Assembly (NCBI RefSeq): GCF_020089865.1
Contig: NZ_JAIRBM010000007.1
Location: forward strand, 62,001 to 126,000
DNA length: 64,000 nt
DNA from: Microvirga puerhi
Lineage (GTDB): Bacteria > Pseudomonadota > Alphaproteobacteria > Rhizobiales > Beijerinckiaceae
Direction of reading: 5' to 3'
Shown here: positions 46,204 to 55,841 of the stretch, piece by piece
How the letters are laid out: each line of letters opens with the position of its first letter
Numbering within the stretch: position 1 is the first letter of the stretch
Translations under genes and position numbers: made by a program
Notes under the pieces: generated by a model
Told to the model about the DNA's origin: nothing
The model's input: only the letters and a program-made list of their open reading frames with translations
Databases searched by the model: none

Positions 46204-47847
46204 TCATATGGTGGCGAAACCTCTGTCCAGCAAGATTTTTGTGGCCGGACCCAGATCGTTCGCCCCGATCATGCGGGAGGGCTGGCGCAGCCGGGTCAGG
46301 GCATAGGCCTCCGTAACCTCGGGCGGAGCGGAGCCGGCGAGGGCGGCCGTCGCGGCGAGGGTGAAGAGGCGCTCCGCGATCAGCCGCGCTTTCGCTTCGG
46401 CTTCTGGGGAATGGAGGGCGAGCAGGATGTCCCGGGCCGCATCCTTGGCGCCCGGAAGGTCGGCAATATTTGCCATGAGGCCCTCCAGGGCGACGGTTGC
46501 GGCCTCGGGTTCCCGTGTCTCCGCCCGGAGGATGTCGAGGGCGATCACATTCCCCGAACCCTCCCAGATGGCGTTCACCGGTGCCTCCCGATAGAGGCGC
46601 GGCAGGGGGCTCTCCTCGACGTAGCCGTTGCCGCCTAAGCATTCCATCGCCTCGTAGAGCAGGCGAGGCGCCGCCTTGCAGATCCCGAACTTGGCCGCGG
46701 GAGTCACAAGCCGGGCATAACCCGCTTCGCCGTCATTCGTGACGGCGCCGTCGAAGCTCCGGGCCAGACGCAGTGCAAGCGCCGTCATCGCCTCGTTCTC
46801 CAGGGCAAGATCGGCCAGCACGGCGCGCATGGCCGGCTGGTCGATGAGCTTCTTCTGAAAAACGCTTCTGTGGCGCGCATGGTGGAGGGCAAGGGCAAGT
46901 CCCATCCGCACCAGCCCGGCCGAGGCGACCGCGCAGTCGAGCCGCGTGAGCTGGACCATGTTGATGATGGTGCGAACACCGCGACCCTCGTCGCCGACCC
47001 GCCAGGCGAAGGCCCGGTCGAACTCGACCTCCGACGATGCGTTGGAACGGTTGCCGAGCTTGTCCTTGAGGCGCTGCAGGCGCATGGCGTTGAGGGAGCC
47101 GTCCGGCCGGAAACGGGGCATCAGGAAGCAGGTGAGGCCCCCCGGCGCCTGGGCCAGGACCAGGAAGGCGTCGCACATGGGCGCTGACATGAACCACTTG
47201 TGGCCGGTCAGCTGATACTCGTCCCCGGTCTTGGGCTCGGCGCGCGTTGTGTTCGCGCGGACATCGGTCCCGCCCTGCTTCTCGGTCATGCCCATGCCGA
47301 GAGTCACCGCCGTCTTTTCCCAGAACGGGACGAACCGCGCGTCGTAGTCGCGCGAGACGATCCGCGGGAGCCATTCCTCCAGAAGCTTCGGTGCGGCCGC
47401 GAGAGCGCCGACCGAGGCGTGCGTCATGGTGATGGGGCAGACATGCCCGCTCTCGACTCCCGCCGCCGTATAGATTCGGGCAGCGCGGGCGACATGCCCC
47501 TGGCCTGTCGGATGATCCGGGTCGGCTTCATTCCAGGTCGAGGCATGAAGACCATCCTCCATGCTCGCCCGCATGAGCGCGTGATAGGCCGGGTGAAACT
47601 CGACGGCATCGAGCCGGAAGCCGCGCGGATCGAACGCTCTGAGCTTGGGCGGGTTCTCGTTGGCAAGGCGGCCGAGATCGAGCCGCTCCATCGTCCCCCA
47701 GACTTCGCCGAAAGTCTTCAAACCCTCGGCATCGATGTCGATGCCATTGGCGCGCAGGGCGCTTAACAGAACCGGATCGGACGCAATCAGATCGACGTCG
47801 CCAAAGGGAGGCGTTTGGTTGAGGGCCGTTTGGGAGTCTTGATTCAT
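46204..47847 (-). CDS. aidB: AidB-like acyl-CoA dehydrogenase
   Basis: The 547-residue flavoprotein has the acyl-CoA dehydrogenase fold plus a C-terminal extension as in AidB, an E. coli protein of the adaptive response to alkylation. Family blocks seen include GMGMTEKQGGTDVRANTT, TGHKWFMSAPMCDAFLVLAQ and LGNRSNASSEVEFD. The C-terminal ECLGGNGYVEESPLPRLYRE is the FAD-linked end of the fold. A true isovaleryl-CoA dehydrogenase would be about 390 residues. Whether it protects DNA or oxidises a thioester is not known. Confidence 0.88.
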   Translation of the reverse strand: MNQDSQTALNQTPPFGDVDLIASDPVLLSALRANGIDIDAEGLKTFGEVWGTMERLDLGRLANENPPKLRAFDPRGFRLDAVEFHPAYHALMRASMEDGLHASTWNEADPDHPTGQGHVARAARIYTAAGVESGHVCPITMTHASVGALAAAPKLLEEWLPRIVSRDYDARFVPFWEKTAVTLGMGMTEKQGGTDVRANTTRAEPKTGDEYQLTGHKWFMSAPMCDAFLVLAQAPGGLTCFLMPRFRPDGSLNAMRLQRLKDKLGNRSNASSEVEFDRAFAWRVGDEGRGVRTIINMVQLTRLDCAVASAGLVRMGLALALHHARHRSVFQKKLIDQPAMRAVLADLALENEAMTALALRLARSFDGAVTNDGEAGYARLVTPAAKFGICKAAPRLLYEAMECLGGNGYVEESPLPRLYREAPVNAIWEGSGNVIALDILRAETREPEAATVALEGLMANIADLPGAKDAARDILLALHSPEAEAKARLIAERLFTLAATAALAGSAPPEVTEAYALTRLRQPSRMIGANDLGPATKILLDRGFATI

Positions 47848-47941
47848 CTCAGGTTCCCGCTGACACGCACCCTAAGGATATAGGGCGAGTCCAGGGAGAA
47901 TAGCGACAAGACACTGCTTGGGTTGCAGACGGTTTCAGAGA

Positions 47942-48631
47942 TTAAAGGCCGAGGGCCTTGCGCAATTCCGGAGCGCTTCGTTCGAGTTTCATGGCGATGG
48001 CCGGGTCGCGCAGAAGCGCTTCGGCGACCAGACGGCCTGCTTTACGTCCCGCTTCCACATCCGTGGGAAAATGAAAGCCGCACACGACGCGGCTCCAGCC
48101 ATAATCGAGCCCCCGTTCTTCTAGTTCAGCCTTCCTTTCCGGTGCCACATGGGCGAGCAGGGCCGCAAAAAGGGTCCCGGTGCCCGCATGGGTCGAAGGA
48201 AAGGAACTGCTCTGAGGGAGCTTGATCGGGCAGGTCTTGACCTCCGTGCTTTCCTTGAAGGGGCGCGGACGGTCGAAGCGCTCCTTCACGGTGCCGAGAG
48301 CGGTTTCCAGGGCGACTGTCGCGTCCTTGAAGAGCTGGCGCGCCTTCTTCAGGGCATGCTTGTCCACAGTGGCGTTCATGCCCTCGAGAAAACGGGTCAG
48401 GGTCTGGCGGGCATCTTTGACGGCATTGTCTTCCCGGGTCGGCGTGCGTTCATGCTGCGCCGACAGGACGGCAGCGAGGTCCTTGGATACGGCGTCCGGA
48501 CCGGGAGGTGTACCGATCTGCGCCGTGTCGATCGTGACCGTAAGATGAGCTTTGTCCTTGGCGACGGCGGGAGCAGTCGGGACCAGCGGGAGCAGCAGCA
48601 AACCCGCGACGAGAAAGGCGTGACGATGCAT
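47942..48631 (-). CDS. Periplasmic PAP2 acid phosphatase
   Basis: The 229-residue protein has a signal peptide (to about residue 24, AVA) and a PAP2 phosphatase core. The three conserved segments appear as a divergent first motif around AKDKA to KERFDRPRPF, then SSSFPSTHAGTGTL, and SRVVCGFHFPTDVEAGR, with His residues for phosphoryl transfer. It resembles class A non-specific acid phosphatases of the PhoN type, which release phosphate from organic esters in the periplasm. It is divergent from pyrB with 137 bases between. Confidence 0.87.
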   Translation of the reverse strand: MHRHAFLVAGLLLLPLVPTAPAVAKDKAHLTVTIDTAQIGTPPGPDAVSKDLAAVLSAQHERTPTREDNAVKDARQTLTRFLEGMNATVDKHALKKARQLFKDATVALETALGTVKERFDRPRPFKESTEVKTCPIKLPQSSSFPSTHAGTGTLFAALLAHVAPERKAELEERGLDYGWSRVVCGFHFPTDVEAGRKAGRLVAEALLRDPAIAMKLERSAPELRKALGL

Positions 48632-48768
48632 GCCTCATTGATCGGGCGGCATGCTCAAGCTGTCAACGCTCGCCGAGCGGCAACCGTGCAGATCTGTGAA
48701 GTTCGCGGACGTAAGGTCAGACTTCGCTTGCCGCCCTCACCGACAGCGCCTATAGCCATCTTTTTAAG

Positions 48769-49716
48769 ATGAATAATCCGCACCCCTCCGTTTTTCCCCA
48801 TCGACACCTGCTCGGCATCGAGGGGCTTTCCCCGTTGGACATTCAGGCCCTTCTCGATCTCGCGGATGCGCAGGTCGAGGTGAGCCGGCAAATCGAGAAG
48901 AAGAAGTCGACCCTTCGGGGCCGGACTCAGATCAACCTCTTCTTCGAGCCGTCCACCCGCACGCAATCCTCCTTCGAGATCGCCGGAAAGCGTCTCGGCG
49001 CCGACGTGATGAACATGTCGGTGGCGTCGTCTTCCGTGAAGAAGGGCGAGACCCTGATCGACACGGCCGCGACCCTGAACGCCATGCGGCCGGACCTGAT
49101 CATCGTCCGGCATCATGCGGCCGGCGCGGTGCACCTCCTGGCGCAGAAGGTCGATTGTTCCGTGGTCAATGCGGGCGACGGCGCGCATGAGCATCCGACG
49201 CAGGCACTCCTCGATGCGCTTACGATCCGCCGCAACAAGGGCCGCATCCAGGGCCTGACGGTCGCGATCTGCGGCGACATCCTGCATTCGCGCGTGGCGC
49301 GCTCGAACATGATCCTGCTCGCCGCCATGGGTGCGCGGGTGCGGCTCGTTGCGCCCTCGACCCTTCTGCCGCCGGATATCGGGCGCCTCGGCTTCGAAAC
49401 CTTCACAGACATGCGGAGGGGGCTCGACGGTGCGGATATCGTCATGATGCTCCGTCTGCAGCTCGAGCGCATGAACGGCTCCTTCGTCCCCTCCGTGAAG
49501 GAATACTTCCGCTTCTACGGTCTTGATCAGGAGAAGCTCTCTTATGCCAAGCCCGACGCGCTCGTGATGCATCCAGGCCCCATGAACCGTGGCGTCGAGA
49601 TTTCCTCCGAGGTTGCGGATGGCGCCCAGTCGCTGATCCGCGAACAGGTCGAGATGGGCGTCGCCGTCCGCATGGCCGTGCTCGAGGCTCTCGCGAGCCA
49701 TCTGCCGAACCGATGA
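48769..49716 (+). CDS. pyrB: Aspartate carbamoyltransferase catalytic subunit
   Basis: This 315-residue enzyme makes N-carbamoylaspartate in pyrimidine synthesis. The carbamoyl-phosphate loop [13 protein letters not shown] near residue 62 and the aspartate-binding [15 protein letters not shown] near residue 264 are intact. No PyrI regulatory subunit is encoded nearby; instead its stop codon overlaps the start of a dihydroorotase homologue by four bases, as in ATCases that assemble with an inactive dihydroorotase partner. The ATG follows a run of T and A without a strong ribosome site. Confidence 0.97.
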   Translation: MNNPHPSVFPHRHLLGIEGLSPLDIQALLDLADAQVEVSRQIEKKKSTLRGRTQINLFFEPSTRTQSSFEIAGKRLGADVMNMSVASSSVKKGETLIDTAATLNAMRPDLIIVRHHAAGAVHLLAQKVDCSVVNAGDGAHEHPTQALLDALTIRRNKGRIQGLTVAICGDILHSRVARSNMILLAAMGARVRLVAPSTLLPPDIGRLGFETFTDMRRGLDGADIVMMLRLQLERMNGSFVPSVKEYFRFYGLDQEKLSYAKPDALVMHPGPMNRGVEISSEVADGAQSLIREQVEMGVAVRMAVLEALASHLPNR

Positions 49717-51017
49717 GACACGCCATGAACGACAAACCTACGCTCTTCACGAATGCGCGCCTGATCGATCCGGCCAGTGGGCGCGACGAGCGCGGCGCGC
49801 TGTTGGTGCGGGACGGATTGATCGCGGACATAGGTCCACAGGTCGGCGTCGTGGCCGATGCCGAGGTTATCGATTGCAAGAGCCAAGTCCTGGCACCGGG
49901 CCTCATCGACATGCGCGCCTTCATCGGCGAGCCGGGTGCTGCCCACCGGGAGACGCTGAAGAGCGCCGGCGAAGCGGCGGCGGCAGGCGGCGTCACGACC
50001 ATCGTGTCGATGCCGGACACAAGTCCCGTTCTCGACGATCCCGCCATCGTCGATTTCGTGACACGTCGCGCCCGCGACACCTCCATCGTCCATATCCGCC
50101 CGGCAGCCGCGCTCACGAAGGGCCTGAAGGGGCAGGAAATGGCCGAGATCGGGCTTCTGCGCGAAGCCGGCGCCATCGCCTTCACCGATGGGTTGCGGTC
50201 CGTCACGAATGCCCAGGTGATGCGCCGGGCGCTCACCTATGCCCGCGATTTCGATGCTCTGATCGTCCACCATGTGGAGGATCCGGATCTCGTCGGCACG
50301 GGTGTCATGAACGAGGGCGAATTCGCGACGCGGCTCGGCATGCCGGGAATACCTCGCGAGGCCGAGACGGTGATGCTGGAGCGCGATATCCGTCTCGTGC
50401 GCCTCACGGGCGGGCGCTATCACGCGGCGATGATCTCCTGTGCCGATTCTGTGGATATCATCCGCGATGCGAAGGTGAGGGGCCTCCCGGTCACCTGCGG
50501 CGTCTCCATCAACAACCTTGCATTGAATGAAAACGACATCGGCGATTACCGCACCTTCCTGAAGCTCTCGCCACCGCTCCGGCACGAGGACGACCGTCAG
50601 GCGATGATCGAGGCCGTGGCCGATGGCACCATCGATGTGGTCGTCTCCGACCACAATCCACAGGATGTGGAGACGAAGCGCCTGCCCTTCGCCGAGGCGG
50701 CAAACGGGGCCGTGGGGCTCGAAACTCTACTCTCCGCCGCACTCCGTCTCGTCCAAGCCGGACAGGTCTCGCTTCCGAATCTACTCCGTTCGATGACGAC
50801 GCGCCCCGCGGAAATCCTTGGTCTTCCGGGCGGACGGCTCGAACGCGGCGCCCCGGCGGACCTCATCATGTTCGACCCAGATGCGCCGTACGTCCTCGAC
50901 AAGCGCGACCTGCGATCGCTGTCGAAGAACACGCCTTTCGATGAAGCCCGTCTGGAAGGACAGGTGACGGTGACGATGGTTGCAGGCAGGATCGTGTTCG
51001 ACCGCCGACCGAACTGA
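49713..51017 (+). CDS. Inactive dihydroorotase homologue (PyrC' / pyrX type), ATCase partner
   Basis: The 434-residue protein has the dihydroorotase fold but has lost key metal ligands. The HxH motif is replaced by DMRAF at residues 66-70, the later His pair of the PHH stretch is INN (VSINNLAL), and the third motif reads SDHNPQD with the usual PH gone. The His in VHHVEDPDL remains. In Pseudomonas, such a protein (PyrC') has no activity but is needed for a functional ATCase dodecamer. An active dihydroorotase must then be encoded elsewhere. Its start overlaps the pyrB stop by four bases; [10 protein letters not shown], four codons on, is an alternative start. Confidence 0.88.
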   Translation: MRHAMNDKPTLFTNARLIDPASGRDERGALLVRDGLIADIGPQVGVVADAEVIDCKSQVLAPGLIDMRAFIGEPGAAHRETLKSAGEAAAAGGVTTIVSMPDTSPVLDDPAIVDFVTRRARDTSIVHIRPAAALTKGLKGQEMAEIGLLREAGAIAFTDGLRSVTNAQVMRRALTYARDFDALIVHHVEDPDLVGTGVMNEGEFATRLGMPGIPREAETVMLERDIRLVRLTGGRYHAAMISCADSVDIIRDAKVRGLPVTCGVSINNLALNENDIGDYRTFLKLSPPLRHEDDRQAMIEAVADGTIDVVVSDHNPQDVETKRLPFAEAANGAVGLETLLSAALRLVQAGQVSLPNLLRSMTTRPAEILGLPGGRLERGAPADLIMFDPDAPYVLDKRDLRSLSKNTPFDEARLEGQVTVTMVAGRIVFDRRPN

Positions 51018-51027
51018 AGAGACGCGT

Positions 51028-51630
51028 ATGTCCGACGATATCCACCTCCTGCATCTGCTGATCGCCCTGGTCTTCGGCTATCTGCTGGGCTCGATCCCCT
51101 TCGGGGTGATCTTCACCCGCATGGCGGGCCTCGGCGATATCCGCAAAGTCGGATCCGGCAATATCGGCGCAACCAATGTCCTGCGGACCGGCCGGAAGGG
51201 CCTGGCCGCGGCAACGCTCGTCTGCGATGCCTTGAAGGGAACGGTCGCCGTCGTCGTGGCGGGGCGGTGGGGACAGGACCTCGCGACCATCGCGGCGCTG
51301 GGCGCCTTCCTCGGACACCTCTTCCCGGTCTGGCTCGGCTTCAAGGGCGGCAAGGGGGTTGCCACCTTCATCGGCGTCCTGATCGGCCTCATGCCGCTCG
51401 CCGCACTGATCTTCGCGATCATCTGGCTCAGCCTGGCTTATCTCAAACGCTATTCGTCGCTCGCGGCCCTCGTGGCGACAGCCACGACGCCGCTGGTGCT
51501 CTGGGCTCTTGGCGAGCCGAAAATGGCCGGGGTGATCCTGATTCTGGTGGTTCTGCTGTGGTGGAAACACAGTGAGAACATCAGCCGCCTCGTGGCGGGC
51601 ACCGAAGGCAAGATCGGGCAGAAGGGATGA
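51028..51630 (+). CDS. plsY: Glycerol-3-phosphate acyltransferase PlsY
   Basis: This 200-residue inner-membrane enzyme transfers an acyl group from acyl-phosphate to glycerol-3-phosphate, the first step of phospholipid synthesis. The three cytoplasmic motifs are seen: [20 protein letters not shown] with [15 protein letters not shown], then [12 protein letters not shown], and [14 protein letters not shown] near the C-terminus. About five membrane segments are predicted. It sits ten bases after the dihydroorotase-like gene, and dprA starts within its stop codon (ATGA). Confidence 0.95.
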   Translation: MSDDIHLLHLLIALVFGYLLGSIPFGVIFTRMAGLGDIRKVGSGNIGATNVLRTGRKGLAAATLVCDALKGTVAVVVAGRWGQDLATIAALGAFLGHLFPVWLGFKGGKGVATFIGVLIGLMPLAALIFAIIWLSLAYLKRYSSLAALVATATTPLVLWALGEPKMAGVILILVVLLWWKHSENISRLVAGTEGKIGQKG

Positions 51631-52829
51631 GCGGCTCCCGTCTGGCGGACGAGCAGCGGCTGGATTGGCTTCGGCTGATCCGCTCGGAGAATGTCGGGCC
51701 GCGGACGTTTCGTGCCCTGGTCAATCAGTTCGGTGGGGCTGCCGCCGCGCTGGAGGCCTTGCCGGATCTCGCCCGCCGCGGCGGACGTCTGGTCCTGAAG
51801 GTTACGACCCGGGCCGAAGCGGAGAAGGAGATGGCGGCGGCCGTCCGGCTCGGTGTCCGCTTCATCGCCATGGGCGAGCCGGACTATCCAAAGGTCCTTC
51901 AAGCGATCGATACGGCGCCGCCGCTGATCGCGGTTCGCGGCTCGAGCGAGATTTTCTCGCGGCCTGCAGTGGCCATGGTCGGCTCTCGCAATGCATCGGC
52001 GGCTGGGCTCACCTTCACGGAACGCCTGTCGCGACAGCTCGGCGATGCCGGCTACGTGGTCGTCTCCGGCCTTGCCCGCGGCATCGACACGCGTGCTCAC
52101 AAGGCGGCACTCGAAACCGGCACGATTGCGGTTCTGGCCGGTGGGCAGGACAGGATCTATCCGTCCGAGAACGAGCCGCTCGTCAAAGCGATCGTGGACA
52201 ATGGCGGTGCCGTAGTGTCCGAGATGCCTCTCGGCTGGGAGCCGCGCGGCCGGGACTTTCCGCGCCGGAATCGAGTCGTGTCGGGCCTCTCCTATGGCGT
52301 CGTGGTGGTTGAGGCGGCCCGCCGTTCGGGCTCCCTCATCACAGCCCGCTTCGCTCTGGAGCAAGGGCGGGAAGTCTTCGCCGTTCCAGGCTCGCCGCTT
52401 GATCCGCGCGCTGAGGGCACGAACGATCTCATCCGTGATGGAGCCAATCTCTGTGCCGAGATCGAGCATGTCACGAGCGTGCTCGAACCGCTGGTTGCGT
52501 CCGGTCCGCGCTCGGACACCGGAATCGAGGAGCCGCGACATCTTGTAGCGACGGAAGAGCTGTGGGACGAACTCGATCTGCCGGGTGTTCCGCGCGCGCC
52601 TGTCGGAGAGGTGGCGCCCGAGGCAGAGGCACTTGGCGAGCCACACAATGGACCTGCAACCGTCGGTTTGATCGACCTCCTGGGACCATCACCGATCTCC
52701 GTTGACGACCTCGTGCGCCAATCCGGACTTTCGATCCGTATCGTCCAGATGACATTGCTCGAGCTGGAGATCGCGGGAAGACTGGAGCGTCACGGTGGAA
52801 ATGCGGTTTCGCTCATTGCCGGCCGTTGA
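51627..52829 (+). CDS. dprA: DNA processing protein DprA
   Basis: DprA (Smf) binds incoming single-stranded DNA during transformation and loads RecA. The 400-residue product has an N-terminal SAM-like part, the Rossmann-type DprA core (about residues 95-300, with [29 protein letters not shown] and [20 protein letters not shown]), and a C-terminal winged-helix domain ([20 protein letters not shown]). Its start overlaps the plsY stop by four bases. The order pyrB, pyrC-like, plsY, dprA is familiar from alphaproteobacteria, and topA, which often follows, is not here. Natural competence cannot be deduced. Confidence 0.95.
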   Translation: MSGSRLADEQRLDWLRLIRSENVGPRTFRALVNQFGGAAAALEALPDLARRGGRLVLKVTTRAEAEKEMAAAVRLGVRFIAMGEPDYPKVLQAIDTAPPLIAVRGSSEIFSRPAVAMVGSRNASAAGLTFTERLSRQLGDAGYVVVSGLARGIDTRAHKAALETGTIAVLAGGQDRIYPSENEPLVKAIVDNGGAVVSEMPLGWEPRGRDFPRRNRVVSGLSYGVVVVEAARRSGSLITARFALEQGREVFAVPGSPLDPRAEGTNDLIRDGANLCAEIEHVTSVLEPLVASGPRSDTGIEEPRHLVATEELWDELDLPGVPRAPVGEVAPEAEALGEPHNGPATVGLIDLLGPSPISVDDLVRQSGLSIRIVQMTLLELEIAGRLERHGGNAVSLIAGR

Positions 52830-52832
52830 CGT

Positions 52833-53066
52833 TCAACGCTTCTTGCCCGCGCTTTGCATGCTCCGCATCGCCTCAAGGCGTGCCATGTCGAGCAGATAGG
52901 CCAGCAGATCGAGGTTCGATCGCCGGGCCAGGAATGACAGCTCCGCCGTGAATTCTGCGATGTATTGCGCTGTCTCTGCAACGGAGGCGTCGTTTTCAAG
53001 ATCGACAGACGCTCCCTGACCAGCGGGAGGTTTCGGCTTGCCGGCACGGAGCGGATTCTTCGACAT
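52833..53066 (-). CDS. Small conserved hypothetical protein
   Basis: The 77-residue product has a polar N-terminus (MSKNPLRAGKPKPPAGQG) and a helical C-terminal half, ETAQYIAEFTAELSFLARRS then NLDLLAYLLDMARLEAMRSM. I recognise this LDLLAYLLDMARLEA pattern from unnamed Rhizobiales proteins. It has no signal or membrane helix. An ATG nine codons upstream is in frame. The gene converges on dprA with three bases between the stop codons. Confidence 0.65.
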   Translation of the reverse strand: MSKNPLRAGKPKPPAGQGASVDLENDASVAETAQYIAEFTAELSFLARRSNLDLLAYLLDMARLEAMRSMQSAGKKR

Positions 53067-53164
53067 GGGGCGCGTTCGCTGACCTGATTGCAAGAGACGC
53101 GCTTAAATAGCAGCACAACTCGAAATATTACAAGGTCACGATTTAAATCGAAGGTTGTAGGACT

Positions 53165-54088
53165 TTAGAGGAAGGCAATCAAAAGGGGCATGGAGACCAT
53201 GGCGAGCAGAGTTTGGAGCGTCAGAATTTCCGCCATGAGCGCAGCGTTCCCGCCCATCTGCCGCGCCAGTACGTAGGCAGCGCTCGCGGACGGCACGGAC
53301 GCGGCTACGATCGTCACGACGAGATCGTTCCCGGTGACGCCGGCCGTTCGCGCCAGCGTTACGGCAATGATCGGAAGCAGCAGGAGCTTGAGAGCCGATG
53401 CCAGAAAATGCGCAGGACCGGGCTTGGCGAGCCGGCGGATGTCTAGGCCAGCGCCAACGATCAACAGTCCCGATGCAAGAGCGGCACGGCCCGTCATGTC
53501 GATGAAGGCGGAGAGGGGCTTCGGCAAAGGTGGGGCGAGAAGGTTCAAAGCCAGTCCTACGGCGCAGGACCAGATGAACGGATTGGTGACGAACGAGCGC
53601 AGAATTTCATACGGGCTCTGCCGGGGCCGGCCCGCGTAGCTAATGAACACATAGAACGCCAGGAGGTTGAGCAGGGGCACCATAGCGGCGATGGCGACGG
53701 CGATGAGCGCGACGCCGCGTTGCCCAAACAGGCTGCCGGCCACCGCGAGGCCGATGAAAGTGTTCCATCGCGTCGCGCCCTGAAAGATGGAGGTGAAGCT
53801 CGGCCCGTCGATGGCGAGGTAGCGTTCCAGAGGCGGCCGAAGCATCAGCATGGCCACTGCCATAAGAAGGATGGCACCAACGAGCGCGCCGCCGACCCCG
53901 AGCACCGGCACGGAAGCCAGATCCGCGCGGGAGAGAGTGTCGATGATCAGGGCTGGAAAGAAAATCACATAGGTGATCCGCTCCAATCCGGCCCATTGCT
54001 TCTCGTCGACGAAGTTCGTGATCCGGGCAAGCCAGCCCGTCGCGATGATGAGAAAGGTCGGAATCAAACTGGTGAAGACGGGGGACAT
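53165..54088 (-). CDS. AEC family transporter (auxin efflux carrier type)
   Basis: The 307-residue membrane protein has about ten hydrophobic segments in two halves, the AEC/BART pattern, with SLIPTFLIIATGWLARITNF at the start and VIFFPALIIDTLSRADLA after it. The segment GASRWNTF-like (FQGATRWNTFIGLAVAGSLF) is typical of the family. Members move organic acids such as malate or malonate; this substrate is unknown. I start at MSPVF because upstream in-frame codons run into a pair of palindromic repeats. Confidence 0.87.
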   Translation of the reverse strand: MSPVFTSLIPTFLIIATGWLARITNFVDEKQWAGLERITYVIFFPALIIDTLSRADLASVPVLGVGGALVGAILLMAVAMLMLRPPLERYLAIDGPSFTSIFQGATRWNTFIGLAVAGSLFGQRGVALIAVAIAAMVPLLNLLAFYVFISYAGRPRQSPYEILRSFVTNPFIWSCAVGLALNLLAPPLPKPLSAFIDMTGRAALASGLLIVGAGLDIRRLAKPGPAHFLASALKLLLLPIIAVTLARTAGVTGNDLVVTIVAASVPSASAAYVLARQMGGNAALMAEILTLQTLLAMVSMPLLIAFL

Positions 54089-54159
54089 GGCGAGGGCCGA
54101 TCGGGAACGATGGACGCGAGAAGGAGAGAATGTTGCGGAACTTCGCGAGGCGCTTCGCA

Positions 54160-54201
54160 CATCGTGCGGAAAAGTGGACCCGGTTTTCCGCACTAACGAT
54201 G
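54160..54201. repeat. Palindromic intergenic repeat, first copy
   Basis: GTGCGGAAAA (54164-54173) pairs perfectly with TTTTCCGCAC (54184-54193), flanked by CATCGT/ACGATG arms at 54160-54165 and 54196-54201. The spacer GTGGACCCGG is typical of dispersed Rhizobiales palindromes. A different element follows 16 bases on. Confidence 0.8.
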
Positions 54202-54217
54202 CGCTTTTCAAAGAGTG

Positions 54218-54261
54218 GAGCATCGGACCCAAAAGTGCACCCACTTTTGGGTCCGATGCTC
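54218..54261. repeat. Palindromic intergenic repeat, second copy
   Basis: GAGCATCGGACCCAAAAGTG and its exact complement CACTTTTGGGTCCGATGCTC form a 20-pair stem with a CACC loop. The half-site motif (G-x-ACCC-x-AAAGTG) relates to the first copy. Such stems can end transcription between the divergent AEC gene and arfB or simply be dispersed repeats. Confidence 0.85.
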
Positions 54262-54357
54262 TAGACCGGATACAGGGTCTCGACAAGCGCCGCTCCCGCT
54301 ATCATTGATCGAAAGGATTACTGGTCCCTGGCCCTGCTGCGAGTTTCGAGGCGTTCA

Positions 54358-54780
54358 ATGATCCTGGTCACCGATACCATCGCGCTCGATGAATCCGAGA
54401 TCGAGGAGACATTCATCCGAGGCTCCGGGCCCGGCGGGCAGAACGTGAACAAGGTGGCGACTGCGGTGCAATTGCGCTTCGATGCACGCCGCTCCCGTTC
54501 GTTGCCCGACCCCGTCGCCATCCGATTGATGAAGATCGCCGGAAGCCGCCTGACGAACGACGGCATCATCGTCATCACGGCACAGCGCTTCCGCACCCAG
54601 GAACGCAACCGGGAGGACGCGCTTCAGCGCCTCGTCGAGATGATCCGCCAAGCGACGGAAGTGCCCAAGCCGCGCCGCAAGACGAAGCCGACCTTGGCAT
54701 CGAAGCAGCGACGGCTGGAATCGAAGTCGAAGCGCTCGGACATCAAGAAAGGGCGGGGCGCGAAGCCGAGCTTCGAGTAA
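54358..54780 (+). CDS. arfB: Ribosome rescue peptidyl-tRNA hydrolase ArfB
   Basis: ArfB (YaeJ) enters stalled ribosomes and releases the nascent chain. The catalytic GGQ is at residues 26-28 in RGSGPGGQNVNKVAT, and the C-terminal tail (KQRRLESKSKRSDIKKGRGA) is the basic segment that binds the empty mRNA channel. The length of 140 residues is the family norm, much shorter than a release factor. It converges on epmB, with eight bases between the stop codons. Confidence 0.94.
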   Translation: MILVTDTIALDESEIEETFIRGSGPGGQNVNKVATAVQLRFDARRSRSLPDPVAIRLMKIAGSRLTNDGIIVITAQRFRTQERNREDALQRLVEMIRQATEVPKPRRKTKPTLASKQRRLESKSKRSDIKKGRGAKPSFE

Positions 54781-54788
54781 ACCTGCCT

Positions 54789-55841
54789 TTACAGGTCAGG
54801 CGGATAGGCGTGCTCGATCCCCCTGAAATCCGAGACCGCATAGGAACCGCCGCCCTTTTCATGCAAGGCATTCGGCCCAATCACCGCTTTTCCGTGTCCG
54901 CCCGGAATGTCGAGGATGTAGGTCGGCTGGCATAGGCCGGAGATCCGCCCGCGCAGACCTGCGACCAGAGACTGGCCCTCGGCGATCGACAGGCGGAAAT
55001 GGCTCGTCCCGGGGGCGAGATCCGGATGATGCAGGTAGTAGGGCTGGATCCGCGTCTCGACGAAGCCGCGCATGAGTTCGGCCAGAACATCCGGATCGTC
55101 GTTGATGCCGCGCAGAAGGACCGACTGGCTCAGGAGAGCGATGCCCGCATCTGCCAGGCGGGAGCACGCGGCGCGGGCCTCGCTCGTCAATTCCCGGGGA
55201 TGGTTGGCATGCACGGCAAGATACGTCGTCTTGCCGCTGCCCTTGAGCGCGGCAATCAGATCGGCATCGATCCGTTCCGGCGCGACCACGGGGACGCGGG
55301 TGTGAAACCGGACGATCTTGACGTGCGCGATGGCCGCGAGCCGCTCCGTGATCTCGGCGAGGCGACGCGGCGACAGAATCAGCGGATCGCCGCCGGTGAG
55401 GATGACTTCCCAGATCTCCGAATGCTCGGCGATATAGGCAAAGGCCCTGTCCATGGCTTCGGGAGACAGGGTGCCAAGTCCCTGCGGTCCGACCATCTCG
55501 CGCCGAAAGCAGAAGCGGCAATAGACCGGACAGACATGCACGGCCTTCAGGAGCACGCGGTCGGGATAGCGATGGACGATCCCCTCGACGGGACTGTGGG
55601 CGAGGTCCCCGATGGGATCCGCTCGTTCTTCCGGTAGCGTGACGAGTTCGGCGGCGTCCGGGACGAATTGCCGGGCAATCGGGTCAGCCGGATCGTTCCT
55701 GTCGATAAGATCGGCCATCGCCGGCGTGATCGCCACGGCGTAACGTTCCGAAACCCGCTCGACATCCACCGCCCGACTTTCGGTCACGAGGCCAGCTGCG
55801 ACCAGGTCGCTGGCCGTCCTTAGAGTCTCCGGCCTGCTCAT
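54789..55841 (-). CDS. epmB: EF-P lysine beta-lysine aminomutase
   Basis: EpmB is a radical-SAM lysine 2,3-aminomutase that makes beta-lysine for modifying elongation factor P. The Fe-S cysteines are Cys104, Cys108 and Cys111 in VCPVYCRFCFRRE (CxxxCxxC). The PLP lysine region and YILDIPGGHGK are seen toward the C-terminus. At 350 residues it is the short EpmB type rather than a KamA of 410 or more. It overlaps epmA by four bases, and efp lies just beyond on the opposite strand, which identifies the pathway. Confidence 0.93.
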   Translation of the reverse strand: MSRPETLRTASDLVAAGLVTESRAVDVERVSERYAVAITPAMADLIDRNDPADPIARQFVPDAAELVTLPEERADPIGDLAHSPVEGIVHRYPDRVLLKAVHVCPVYCRFCFRREMVGPQGLGTLSPEAMDRAFAYIAEHSEIWEVILTGGDPLILSPRRLAEITERLAAIAHVKIVRFHTRVPVVAPERIDADLIAALKGSGKTTYLAVHANHPRELTSEARAACSRLADAGIALLSQSVLLRGINDDPDVLAELMRGFVETRIQPYYLHHPDLAPGTSHFRLSIAEGQSLVAGLRGRISGLCQPTYILDIPGGHGKAVIGPNALHEKGGGSYAVSDFRGIEHAYPPDL

